From positions 496,001 to 560,000 of the forward strand of contig JAMXBD010000169.1 in assembly GCA_024138025.1 (NCBI GenBank): a stretch of DNA of 64,000 nucleotides. The letters are read 5' to 3'. A program made the translations under genes and the position numbers. Below the pieces are notes generated by a model. The model saw only the letters and a list, made by a program, of their open reading frames with translations, ran no database searches and was not told where the DNA came from. Numbering within the stretch: the stretch's first letter is position 1; each line of letters begins with the position of its first letter. Origin of the DNA: Combretum micranthum. Lineage: Eukaryota; Streptophyta; Magnoliopsida; Myrtales; Combretaceae. Positions 13,498-24,990 of the stretch are shown here, one piece after another.

Positions 13498-14983
13498 TGT
13501 TGAGAATTTAGAGATCAAAACTAATATGGCAACGGAATTTTGTTTTTAAATTAAACCCTAAATTCCCAATTGCAGCCAAGCGATTCAACCAAATTAGAAC
13601 AGATGGGACTATATCTTTTTGAAGCTTTTAATCTTTTAGATCTAAAGGCTGCAATCGCGCGAGCTCCTCTATGTTATCCATACGAATGAATTTTTCCAAT
13701 CGGATTCGATATGTATGCTAACACGTCAGAACGATTCCGCATATTCAGGAATTATCTCACAAAGGGTCTCTCACAATTTTCCTTTTCTTTTCTTTGTAGA
13801 ATTTCTTTGCAAATGTTGATATGATGGCAATGTGTCGTGAACCCTAAAGGAGACCCATTGTGTTATATATATAGGACATCGTGCCTTGTAAAATATCTTC
13901 CCTAATCTAATTAGGGTATTTTAATATAAAGACAAATGCCATATATTTTATAAACAACAATTTTATTTATTGATTTATAATTATTTATTAAGATTAATAG
14001 ATAATTAGATAATTCTTTATAGACTTATTTAAATAAACCACGATCCAATTAATTCGTTTTTTGTGTGTGACCTTGTAGGTCCACTTAATGTTGGCAGCAA
14101 GCCCTAAACATTTTAGACCTATAAGACATAATTGGTCTCTAACAAGACATTATGCCTATCCAAATTTAGTGAAGATCGACGATCCGACTTTACCTATTAC
14201 AGTTAGTTATTTAGTCTCTTTGTCACACGATATCTTATGATCAAACATAAGGTGTGGATCAATACACTATTTAATCACATATTTCTTGAATCCAAAGTTA
14301 GACTGACTTAAACGAATGACACTGATAACTCCTTATCAATTCATCTAAGCACAAGCATGCATTTCTTGGTCTTATTCATCAAGAGACCCAAAAGATATTT
14401 CTCTCATAGTAATGAGATGAATAAATTCCTTTGCAAACACTCATATTCCTCCGCATAACTTATTCCATGTCTAAGTATAATCTTATAATTATCCGATTAA
14501 AGGCAATGAAGAGCTAAATCAAAACATAGAATGTGCTATGTAGGAATCCATGGTGTCATCAAGTAAAAGGACTAAAACAACACTGTAATGAGAAATACTT
14601 ATCGCATTGATCCATATAGCATTCTTATTTTTGGTTATTCTAATATAATATACTTTTACATGTATCCATGCATTGAATCGATATCTTATATCCATGATCA
14701 GTAAAACATGATCATCATTCAACTAACATGCTAGTCTTAATTCATTATTATTCCATATAATGAATAACCAAGGATGATTTAGAATAATGATATTTCTCAC
14801 CCTATAGTTTTACTATTAAAGTCATATACGTTAACAACATAAGAAATAACCAATTATTCAAGGAATGAATTTCATCAAAATAAGAAGCAAATTATAACTT
14901 TGATAAAGAAAATTGGCTTATATTACAAAGATAAATATTCAAATGACATAGAATCCTCATGGTTTTAAGGCATATCACTGGCA
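13498..14983 (-). mobile_element. Copia-type solo LTR nested in the Mutator-like element
   Basis: On the minus strand it begins TGCCAGTGATATGCC and ends CTAAATTCTCAACA. It is flanked by the perfect 5-bp duplication ATTTG (13,493-13,497 and 14,984-14,988). The length is 1,486 bp with no coding domains, as expected for an LTR left after recombination. The ending is typical of plant Copia LTRs; family assignment is by resemblance only. Confidence 0.75.
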
Positions 14984-15370
14984 ATTTGAAAAGGTTATAA
15001 TTTGAAAATCCATTGCCATTTGCCCTATAACATGAATTTTCAAATTTATTGAATAATACACCTTTATATATTATAATATTTGTTTAGATTTTCTTTTGTA
15101 GTGTCCCAAAAAAATCTTTCATGAGATTGTTGAAAAAATATTCCCTCAATCCAGGAACATGAGTCAATTAATATAAATCTTTCAATCCCTAGATCAATGA
15201 GAGACCTTGTAAACAATTTCACAAGGGTTTTTTATTGACAATACAAAAAAAAAAAAAAATCTAAAGAAATATTACAATATACACAGGTATATTATTTAAC
15301 AAGCTTAAAAATTTATGTTATAAGGAAAATAACATATAATTTACAAATAATAGCCATTTTCAAATATAGC

Positions 15371-15705
15371 ATATTAACTTTACACAAAAGTTTAATTGAA
15401 TACCTGAACTTTGAAGTGGTTAATTTAATATCCAATTAAAGATTTTATGACTTTTTTTATTGTCTAATTAACAATGTTTGATCTGTTACCTATCGTAGAA
15501 GACACACTTATTAGTTTTAAATGGTGTTAGACGTATTAATAAAAATTCAATGATATATTACCTATTCTATGTCTACATATAGAGCAAACAATATTAAAGA
15601 GGCAGTAAAAATAGTCACAAAAAATTTGATTGAATATTAAATTGACCACTTCAAATTTTAAATACTTTGAATTTTTATGTAAAGTTTTAAGTATCAAATT
15701 TAACA
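15371..15705. repeat. Foldback / MITE-like inverted repeat inside the Mutator-like element
   Basis: The left arm (about 15,371-15,450, containing TTTGAAGTGGTTAATTTAATAT) is the inverted counterpart of the right arm (about 15,610-15,705, containing ATATTAAATTGACCACTTCAAA). The arms are separated by about 170 bases. No clear target duplication was identified. Confidence 0.55.
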
Positions 15706-15709
15706 TTTA

Positions 15710-16183
15710 CCTTTTCAAATAAAATTGATCTTGAGAATTTTCTAGAGATTAAGATTTTATAAAAATATAGCATTACATATGAAAAATTATGTACGATCAA
15801 ACTTATCATATATAAATAATTTTCTTTTTTATTTCTAAAAATAACATAACAATTAAAAATCTAAAATTAATTTTTAATGAATTACAACATAACTTTTCTT
15901 AAAAATTTTAAAATAATATATCACTTAGGAAAAGTAAAATATTAATTTTTAATAAGTTAATTAGTGAATAGACACTAAAGTACATCAAAATTAAAGTATA
16001 GACACGAAAATCCAATTAAAACTAAAGTACAGGCACTAAAATGTAAAAAAGTGTAACAACATTAACTTTTTCGTTAATGGAGATATTAAATTGAAATTAT
16101 AAGTACTAAATTACTAAATTGAAATTTTAGGCACTAAATGGCTAAGAATCAAAAGTACAGACACTTCTGGTATCTTTATCCTG
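15710..16183 (-). repeat. Right terminal inverted repeat of the Mutator-like element
   Basis: Inverted counterpart of 12,977-13,450. The tip reads CTTCTGGTATCTTTATCCTG and is followed directly by the 9-bp duplication. Confidence 0.7.
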
Positions 16184-16826
16184 ATGTTAGTCCTTTAGAT
16201 GTAAGAAAGGTTGGTCAATTCTTTTCAAAGTAGGTTCCTTGCTTTATACTCCAGGAATTCTTTGAGGAGAGGGAGAGAGATGCTCAAGGTACTTCCGGTT
16301 CAAGTGGCTTTCTCTTGGTGCTTGGGGTTAAGGATCTACTCAATGGGGGGGTAGCCACTTGGAATACACTTGAAATGGGTTCATCCGTCTTTTCTTTTGA
16401 TTCTTTAACTGACTTGTCCTTCTACTAATCTTATAGGAGGTGCCTGTAGGAGAGATACTACAAATGTTCAAAGGGTTTTCAAGTCAAAGCTAGGCAAAAG
16501 CAAGGCCCAAAGGTAAGATTCACAAAGTGCTTAGAGGATGATCAAATATAAGTAAGAGGAGAGAGCCGACATCCAGCCTTGAGTGCTCTACTGCTTGGGA
16601 GGGAACATGGATGATTTAAGTTTGGACAATCATAGAATAGCTATCTACATATGTATGAAGCAACCTTTCATGTATAATTTATTTGCATTTCAACTTATGT
16701 AGTATCCTAGTTTCTACACACAATGAAGTACAAAAACTCTAAACCCCACCCCTCTACCCACCCACCATCCGGAAAAAAAAAAAAAAGTGTGAACCAAATC
16801 CTATAGGAAATGGTAAGAAAATAAGT
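16184..16826 (+). pseudogene. Unrecognised open stretch interrupted by the Mutator-like insertion
   Basis: From about 16,250 to 16,425 there is an open frame (begins EFFEERERDAQG, includes FLLVLGVKDLLNGG, ends at a TAA). Leaving out the element and one copy of the duplication, the same frame extends left into 12,9xx (ELRGFMKWHHLINV), crossing one TAG near 16,231. No protein family is recognised. It is probably an old element-derived coding fragment. Confidence 0.3.
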
Positions 16827-18100
16827 TGTTGAAATTTTGGCACACACTATATTAGTCAAGACAACTCTTACTTTGACTATGACTTCTAAAGTCTTGTTTA
16901 TGTTATTGGATGCCTTGATTTTCTCCTTGAAGCTTTAGTAGAAAGATGGATTTTATTGATTGTGTTATGGCTTATTTGTTTTGTGGGTCATGGTGGGGTT
17001 TTGTTAGGGCACGCTTGTCTTTTTGCCTCAACAAACCTTAAAATATAAATTCTCTCGTTTCTTTTTCTCTTGCTTCACTCTGGTAAGAATTACGAAACCC
17101 TAACTCTCTCTCTGTTTTCTTATTTTGTTCTGATGTATATTGAGTTCGTCCCGTTTGTTTCTCTAATGGTTTACTTGTATGATATGTACTGATCTGCTCG
17201 AGCCAGATCAAGCTCCTGTACCTGAGGCACCAAAGTTCTGGGGAAAATCTCATACCCCTCTGAGTATCTTGATCCTTTTATTTATACTTTTTGTTTTGTA
17301 CAATCTGTTTACAGCTTGTTTTCTTTACATGCAAGAGTAACTACTTGTTGTTACAACCTGTTTTCTTTACATGCAAGAGTAACTACTTGTTATGCTGTTG
17401 AGATCTAGTTCCATTATGTTTAGATCCAGACTATTTTGTTTGAGATCTATACTAGACTTAGTAAGATCTATGCTATTCCAACTGCATTTGTAACTAAAAA
17501 TCAATCATGTGTAATAGTCTGTCATCCACGTTGGCTTGTTCCTGATCCGATGTGGTCCGTCCGTAACAGGTTTAAAGAAGGGAAAAGTGGAACTTTGTTT
17601 GTGATATTTTAGTTTTTTTAGAATGAGTAGTTCACGAGAATTTGAAGGTGAAAGTAGTGAGGTTTTCGTCTTAAATTTGACTTATATGCATGTGGAAAAA
17701 GATGGTCATGGTGAATTGTGTTTAAAGAGAATTATTACTTTGTTTGTTTTCTATTTATAAGTCTTGTTTATGTCTTATAAAGGTATGGGCTCCCATACGG
17801 TGAAAGGAAAACAAAAAAAGAAGAAGAAATTTGATTAGTCCAAGCTTGTCAATTTTCACAAGGCAATCATAGTGAATTAAAGGATGTTAAAAGTGGTTTT
17901 TATTACTTAATTCTTGGTCAAATTTTCTGTGAAAATTTAGGGGCAAAACCGACTTCTACAGGCTCCTAATATGAGTCACCTTGTTTCATTAATTGTGAGG
18001 GCATTTGGTAGCACCTCATTGGTTCAAGTGTCTTCTTCATTTGACTTGTTGGACCAAGTTGTCCCATTCCCACAAGCAAGAACATGATGAAAATTTATCC
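16827..18100 (+). other. Probable LTR or element remnant, unresolved
   Basis: At 16,827 the sequence TGTTGAAATTTTGG looks like an LTR start, and a TATA-like ATATAAATTC lies at about 17,043, followed by a C/T-rich leader. A matching end with a target duplication could not be found; a TCAACA at about 17,035 and a GTAACA at about 17,572 were considered. The perfect short inverted repeat GTATGGGCTCCCATAC lies near 17,783. No coding domain is visible. Confidence 0.3.
17311..17394 (+). repeat. 42-bp tandem duplication
   Basis: Two adjacent 42-bp units (17,311-17,352 and 17,353-17,394) share the core TTTCTTTACATGCAAGAGTA and differ at only a few positions. It looks like a recent local duplication in otherwise non-repetitive sequence. 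Confidence 0.8.
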
Positions 18101-18119
18101 AAGAAGCAGCCGGTCCATT

Positions 18120-19505
18120 TGTCTCGATTTTCCACCATTTAACATATTTTACTTGTAGATGAATCATATAGATAAATATCTAGGTTATTTCATCAAATTT
18201 TAGCTCATATGCATATTTATATATCAGTTATATAAGAGTTTTATTCTTAAAAATTTACCTAAAGTCTTTACAATATTAGAAGATTATCTTTGAATTCAAA
18301 TTTTGAGTTTATAGTTTACGTGATTGAATATTTTTAAAGTTTTATCCTACGCGATTAGAGTTTTAAAGCTTAATTGGCCAAATTAGATATTCAACACCTA
18401 TAGACTTCAAATTTCCTAACTAGAATTATGGTATGATCCAAATTTTCATTTGAAGTCTAAATTACTAGTTATGGATCTATTTTCCATTCCCATTACGTAA
18501 TTATAACCCTAGCGGTTTATCTTTAAATTATTGTTTTTAGTCACCATACCCTATTAGTTATGAACTTTCTAATGCACTTAAAATCTAAGGTTAATTATAA
18601 TTATATCATGAGTTTTTAGCTCATATCACGAAATCTTATCTTTGGTATCTATTAAGATCAAGGAAATTTCTATTTGGGTTTTCAAGTTATCGACGAGCTC
18701 ATGACTCTTCCAAGTTTCTAACTAGGGTTATTGTGAAGTCATAAATTCGCTATCTATTCCATTTTTACTATTTCATTCATTTTGCTAGCTATAAAAATTC
18801 ATGGGGATTACAAGGGCAAATTTAGATTTTAGCCTTCATAGATCCAAAATTTCCTAACTAAAATGTTAACATAATCCTAATATATAACTGATGTTTAAAT
18901 TTTTAGATATTAATTTGTTTTTGATCGTATCGCGTATTATGTAACTCTAGTGATTCATTTTTTAAATTATCTTTTTATAATCAATAGGTTCTAAAATTAA
19001 TCATTTTCTATTGCACTTGAAATCTAAAGCTAATTATGATTACTTATGGTATTATCGACTCACGTTACAAAATCTTATCTTTTACTATCTAGGACTATTT
19101 TATCTTGATTATTGATGGTAGTAAATTTTCTAGTGTTACTTTAAGGTTTTAAAATATTAGATATAACTCAAGAACCATTATATCGTTATTTAACGAGTGT
19201 ATAATTTATTTTCCATTTACTGAACTTAGGATAAAAGGATCTTGAAAGTTTACAGTAATGATTGATTTATCATTGATCATTGATTGTTTAAGGTTATGGA
19301 AATTACATTTTATATTTCGAAATTTTCTTGATAAGACTTTTAATCTTTCTAACTATAATCAAATTGTTCATAATTTAATTATTTCAAATCGCAAAAAATT
19401 AAAAGTGATTTTTGCGACTTTTTATTAAAGTTATTTAGAATTCTATGCTATATTTTTAGTAATTATCACATTTAAGTTGAGCAAAAATTAAGGGGATTAT
19501 AGCGA
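18120..19505 (-). mobile_element. Truncated X-family-like LTR fragment, reverse orientation
   Basis: The right end, read on the minus strand (GCTATAATCCCCTTAATTTTTGC), resembles the start of the X copy whose end lies at 60,633 (TGCTCTAAATTCCCTAATTTTGC). The following few hundred bases also match loosely, including the block before TCACTTTTAATTTTT. The promoter and leader parts are missing or too diverged. The left limit is approximate. Confidence 0.4.
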
Positions 19506-19939
19506 GGTTAATAAAGGACATCAAGTTTAGGGCGGTGGTAAGCCACATGTTGTGGATGTTGGTAAGGAGTTCAAGTCGACTAATCAACATGAGGGCGCTA
19601 GCTCAAGCGCTATGTTACTTGCTACCAAATTGGGGGAGCAGGGTTTAGGGGTTGGGCAGGGTTCTAAGGTGCAAATTCTTATTTTGGCTGGTATTCCAAG
19701 TAATCAAGCTGCAACTAATGATGTGTTAGTTGAGGAAGTCATAGTTGGTCTAAGAGAGATAACTATTGTTACGGCTGGTCCCTTGAATGGAGTGTCAGTG
19801 GATGTCCTCGAATTCCTCAGCACCTATTGAGGTTAATATGATGATTAAAGAAATGCATAGTCTCTCAAAGGGTACTTGAGTGATGCATTGGTTCTTTAGC
19901 TTTGTTTTCTTCTGCCTTGATTGTTGTGGCAGTATTTTT
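19506..19939 (+). other. Unrecognised 92-codon open frame (19,552-19,830)
   Basis: The frame begins MDVGKEFKSTNQHEGASSS and ends LEFLSTY. It is richer in G and C than its surroundings and polar at the start. In-frame stops lie just before and after it. The style resembles the low-complexity tail of a LINE ORF1 protein, but no motif proves that. A reverse Copia LTR is inserted about 110 bases downstream. Confidence 0.25.
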
Positions 19940-21542
19940 TGTTGGTCCCAAAAGTTAATCAAGAGGGGGGTGAATTGGTTTTCCAAGTTAAAAATTCAAT
20001 CCTTTGAAAATTTTCACAAAATTCTCAAACTTGGTTAATCAATAAAAAATGGCTTCTTAAACTTAATGGGAAAAAATAAACTTAATAAATAACAATTTAA
20101 ATTACAATTCGAATACAAACAGATTCAAGAATCACAGTTTGATTATGATTAAAACCAAAATAAACCTCAAGATATTAGTCTCTGTTTGGTTAATTCACTT
20201 CTAGTTACCTTCTGAAATAATTTCTGAATTTAGAACGTAGCTTAAATATATAATCAGAAATATACGAAATTTAAAAGATAAGGTAGAGAAGAGTGCAAAG
20301 CAATTTATAGAGGCTCCGCTTCGAGCGTCAATCCTCTCTTCCAGCACCAAGCCGGGGATCCGGTTGTCTTTACCGGTATGTTCCACTATTCAAAGACAAA
20401 TCAAGTTACAAGTTGCCTTTTACCAAAGCACTTGGCTACAATATGCACTCAGCTTGATCCTTCTAGCTTCCACAAGCTACAATCAATTCTACTGAGCCTA
20501 CTCTCAATTTCACAAAGATTAATCACAAATTAATTTGAGGAAATAAGTATAAAGTATCCTCTAATTTTAGTAAATGAGAAAATATAAATGACAATTTTCA
20601 CTTGAAGGATTTTTGAGCTTTGATTGCTTTTTCACGATGAGAGAGTTGTTATTAAAGTTCCTCATGAGCTCGCAATTTATTTGTTTTTCTTTAACGACTA
20701 GTAATGGAATACTTCCTGTTATCTTGCAAATAACTCGGATAAGGCTGCTAGTTGTATTTCTCTTTCAAAGACTTCTGCCCGGATAAAAATGAATCCCATT
20801 TATTTCGCTGATCTTTATCCTTTATGATTCATATCTACTTGATTTTACTCCAACGTTCAATTTTGAGTCAGCTTGTTGTAGATAATCCTTGAAATAATCA
20901 ATCTGATCACATCGTTCCAGTAGATATCCTACGGAAATAACGTATTGATACTAATCCATTTGAAATATGAATTTCCCAGATCTTGGATAATCTTGTCTTC
21001 GACAAATATCTCTCATCAGATGATCTTCTTATATAATGTCACGAGACAATAATTATATCCTAAATCTTAAACTTCCAGACGTGATTCTTTATGCATTGTC
21101 CAAACTTTAATTCTTCAAAGGATAATCCTTAATCCATATAACTTCAATTCCCTTTGAATAATTGAACTAACTTTGTGGAACATTATTGAATGCATTACCC
21201 AAATACATTCACTTTGGTGTTTGGTCTTCAATATTATAAAGTTCTTTACATTTATGATCGTGCTTCTTGTATACTTTGAGGCTTTACAGATTGCCTTCTG
21301 AAATTCCTTCTGACTGGTATTCAAGCATTGTAAAATATTGTTTTTGCTTCTAAGACAGTTTCTGCGTTTCTTTTGTTCTTTGAAAACCTTTCCTTAAGCA
21401 CTTTCTGAAATGCTTTCTGAGTTGTGTTCTTTTTCAAAATATTTTCATAAAACTTAAACTATGCACACTTAATAAAATTTGTTAGTAAACACTTAACTCT
21501 TTTTTTTGTTATCATCAAAATACATATTGAGAGAAACCAACA
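19940..21542 (-). mobile_element. Copia-type solo LTR, reverse orientation
   Basis: On the plus strand it starts TGTTGGTCCC and ends AACCAACA, so the tips are inverted repeats. Read on the minus strand it starts TGTTGGTTTCTCTC, contains TTTTGATGATAACAAA, and ends with the pyrimidine-rich TTCACCCCCCTCTTGATTAA before GGGACCAACA. The copy at 60,724-62,388 has the same start and end signatures, so both belong to one family. The flanking 5 bp are TTTTT and TTTGT (one mismatch). Length is 1,603 bp with no coding domain. Confidence 0.75.
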
Positions 21543-22295
21543 TTTGTTTTTAGTTTTTTTAGTGTACTTTTTAGTTAGAATGCCAACTGTTTTTTCATGT
21601 AAAGCCCTTGGCAGCAATATAGTGGAATGAAGTAACTTTTTTCCTTATTTTCGTTGTCTCTTTTTTATTTTCCCATTGCTTTTGCAATAACCATATTAAA
21701 TAAATAGATTAATATATAATAAAGATGGGCATATATGTAATAAAAATAATTAAGATAAAAGCAAAAAATGTCCAACCACCTTTAAATTTAAAAGATGCAA
21801 TTATAAAATCCCTAATTAAAAAAGTAACTACATTTCCTTCCAAATATGTTGCAGAACTTGATCCCTTCTTCTCCAAGTAACATTCATCTTTCTTCAAATC
21901 TTGGACATATAATAGATTTCTTGGTAAGTAAAAACATTTTTCCTCCTTCATTTCAACATCTCTATTAAGAGAGTTTGCTAGGGTTTTATTTTCTTGTAGA
22001 ATTAGAGAGCTTTATGTTTCCATACAGGGAGCAACGTTGTTGGAAAGAGAGTTTGATTGATCTGTGAAAGGGAAAACTTTAGGGTTGGAGCGCATAGAAG
22101 ACTAGTTATATTTATAATAAGGTAACACAAATCTTGTACGCAAGTTTTAACTTTAGTTTGCAAGATTTGTTGGAAGGGTGTTTCAGCATGTGAAGAACAG
22201 TTAGGTTTGGTCATTTGTAATGTTTTGATGTTGAGAACAGGGACTAGGTTGAAACTTTATGAAAATTCATGAAGGAATTATGCGTTTGTGTTCAA

Positions 22296-22610
22296 CACGA
22301 ATGAGTACACGAGTAGTATACTTACTTGTGTTGAATACGTAAAACATTGTTTTGCAAAACTTAGGTTTCGTTTCCTATACGAACAATTACATAAGTCATG
22401 TTCAGGTTCATGTGGAACTTTATGATGCATGTTTTTCAAGTTTTGAAGGTTCTGTTTCCCACATGAGAGGGTACACAAGAGGGTATAGAGTCGTGTTGAG
22501 ACTTGAGTTAAACACAATGGCCTTAAAGTCTCAAAAACTATGTTTCTATTGCCCCATAAATGAGTACACAAGTAGTGTACTTACTCGTGTAGAAGTACAC
22601 AAGTGAGAAC
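22296..22610. repeat. Palindromic AGTACAC...GTGTACT modules upstream of a TATA box
   Basis: AGTACAC-GAGTA-GTATACT at 22,304-22,322 and AGTACAC-AAGTA-GTGTACT at 22,563-22,581 are two copies of one imperfect palindrome, each inside a longer similar block (GAGTACACNAGTAGTNTACTTACT). A third half-site (AAGTACACAAGTG) follows at about 22,595. They lie 120-400 bases upstream of TATAAA at 22,702, where enhancer repeats of an LTR would be. Confidence 0.65.
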
Positions 22611-22701
22611 ACAATGGGTGTTGACATTTACATACAAAAATAGCTTTTCAACAGCTCATGTTTTCTTTGTTAAAAACCTTTGAAATTTATTCAAATCTAT
22701 C

Positions 22702-22707
22702 TATAAA
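22702..22707 (+). promoter_or_regulatory. TATA box of the gypsy-type LTR
   Basis: TATAAA occurs in CTATCTATAAAGG, about 120 bases downstream of the palindromic modules. This parallels TATAAATAG at 27,354 in the related LTR. Confidence 0.5.
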
Positions 22708-23152
22708 GGTTTAAAAACACCCTAACACCTTAGAAAACCTTCTAACTCTCTCTTAAGAACTTAGATGCACTCTAAACCCATAGGAACCTTAATAGTAAGA
22801 TATAGAATTGAAAATCGTAGGAATATCATGAGGATAAGTTAAATATATAGAAGTTCTAAGCAACTTATTTGTATGTAATCCAGGTATTGGATTCTAGACT
22901 TTGAAACGAGACGATTTCCAGGTACGTGTATATTATATGTGCTCTTATGCTTGCTTAGGATAGGAGTTAAAATGGACTAAATAACTATCCAACATTAATG
23001 AAGTGTACTAAGTGGAGAGTATCCATGCTAATATCGTGGCATCCTAATGATCCATGTGTGATGGTGTCCCAAGTGAAATCATGCATGGAAATAATCTAGG
23101 TAGATTTAGGATATATTGGCATCGTGGTTACTGGGGAGTACCCAATAACTAA

Positions 23153-23180
23153 TATATATATGTGTGTGTGTGTGTGTATA
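23153..23180. repeat. (TA)n/(TG)n microsatellite
   Basis: About 28 bases of ATATATAT followed by TGTGTGTG repeats, within the 21.7-25.6 kb LTR. Confidence 0.9.
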
Positions 23181-23355
23181 CTTATTAGTGTTTTGGGATA
23201 CTAAGTTATCCCTTTGACAAATGTTAGACTAAATGCAACAGACAATCAAATGGTTGCGATAACTCTATTTTAGTCTATTCCATTCATAAGAATTTAAGCT
23301 TGATTTGATCCATTGTTAGATAAATTCCAATGATCTAGTGCTTTTATTATCTAAA

Positions 23356-24990
23356 TGTTGTTTTTTAGCTCCTGAAATCAAGAGAAAAAGAAAAGAGTGT
23401 TTTGAATTAGATTTGGAGCAAAACAGCGACAATTGTGCAATGTAGAACCTGGCTTAGCCTTCAAAAATCCATTGAGGGAAAAACAGCAAGGCAAAACCAG
23501 GCAAAATAGTCTGTCGTGCCTGCATTGAGCCATCGACATGACCCCCTACATTTTTATTGAGGTGATCGAGCCCTGGACTTCATGATACAGTTTCTATCGT
23601 GCCATAATGTCAAGCCTTGGATTTACCCCATGATCGAAGATAGACAAAAATCACACCTATGTTAAGAAAAAAAGCATAGCTTGGGTCGAGCTCAACACTC
23701 GAGCCCTCAACAATATTGATGAATCCTTCGATTAAATATGGACGAGAACTTGAGCCTTTTAGCAGAATACCATAGAATAGATTTAGCCTTAACTTTCAAG
23801 CAACATTTGAGCGCTCGATCTACCACGCGAAAAGTGACTTTATTAGTTGGCAGTCCAGATGCGCGAGTGAGAATAAGGAAAAATTCCATTTAAAGAATCT
23901 ACCACGTCAACAAATAAAATCATCACAATTTCTGTGTCCGGTCCTATAAATAAACGTACACAGTCATGTGATACGAAATGTAGAGTATGTAGAATATTTG
24001 TAACAATTTCTAACGTAGTATAAAGAGAAACTTCTTGGGCAAAAGAGCTGCTTTTTCTTGCTAAGAAATCTCGAAGTTATCTGGGTAAAATCATTTTAAC
24101 ACATTGTTTGTATTTTGCAAGATTTTGAACTTATATTGTAATATTCATATTTAATTTCATATTATTCCTTCAAAATCTGAGCTTAATGTCTCCACGCATG
24201 GAGAAATAATCTCCTACATTTAGGGTTTATAAATCCAAATCCTGATTTTTGTGATTTCAATTGCGCTTTTCAACCAAATATTAACTGGATATTTGTAATT
24301 AATAGCTTGAACTTTACTTCACGAATCTAAATGTGTGGTACACCTTTTAGATTTATGTTTAATCTCAACTAAATAAATTGAGAGATCATTCTTTTGAATA
24401 AATTTGGGCAACTAATGAAGTTGCTCATAATCACCTTGAGAGCGTGATGGTGAAACTTTTTGTCACTTGTTTTTTAATTTTTGAAATAGGTTTTTAAACA
24501 AAGGATTCTTAAGCTTTCTGTGGGTCCAAATTACTGATAACTTGTGAAGAGATTCCAATAGTTTGATTTAGATATAGAGTTTCTGACCTTGAAAGAGGCT
24601 TAAACTTACTTTTATGAATCCAACAGTGCAAATACATCATTAAATAACTCTTTGAGTTTGTTAAGAAATCACATGATAAGGAATTGGTGAAGAAAAGCCT
24701 AAATTTCATCTTACATTTTACAAACTTATATGCAATTTTACCCTAAACGCATGTATATGTCAATCAACCATAGCTTAGCTTCTGTTTTTATTATGCTCTT
24801 TTAAATTTTCTTTGGCAAGATAATCGATGAAAAGTAAGTACAATAGATGTTAATGATCCCTTGAAATATAACCTAATATTTTCTATGATACTTCGATAGG
24901 TGCACTTGTCTATTATTAGTAGTTGCTTTCGAAGTTGAACAGAACTTATTAGCTTTATAAATTTTTGAAAACTTCAACTTTAGGTTCTTT
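23356..24990 (+). mobile_element. Probable inserted LTR-like sequence, ends unresolved
   Basis: This stretch interrupts the match between the 21.7-25.6 kb LTR and the gypsy LTR. It is richer in C and G than its surroundings between 23,400 and 23,950, with a TATA box (TATAAATA, 23,945-23,952) followed by a leader-like region. It starts near TGTTTTTTAGCTCCTG. No target duplication could be matched, so the borders are approximate. Confidence 0.3.

Larger units (their letters stand above)
12977..16183. mobile_element. Mutator-like element with long terminal inverted repeats (non-autonomous)
   Basis: The two ends are inverted copies of each other over about 450 bp (starts AGATTAAAGACACCAGA and, from the right, AGGATAAAGATACCAGA). 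They are flanked by the 9-bp duplication ACGTTAGTC (12,968-12,976) and ATGTTAGTC (16,184-16,192), with one transition between copies. Long inverted repeats plus a 9-bp duplication are typical of Mutator-like elements. The interior carries a nested solo LTR (13,498-14,983) and a foldback (about 15,371-15,705). No transposase reading frame is visible, so it would need an enzyme from elsewhere. Without the nested LTR it is about 1.7 kb. Confidence 0.75.

Noticed and set aside
16827..17040. A 210-bp TGTTGA...TCAACA unit as a TRIM-like LTR
   Set aside because: The tips are suggestive, but no target duplication, second LTR or primer-binding site was found, and a TATA-like box follows, suggesting a longer unit.
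22278..22606. Overlapping open frames on both strands (97 and 84 codons)
   Set aside because: They arise from the palindromic AGTACAC modules in an LTR and carry no recognisable protein motif.
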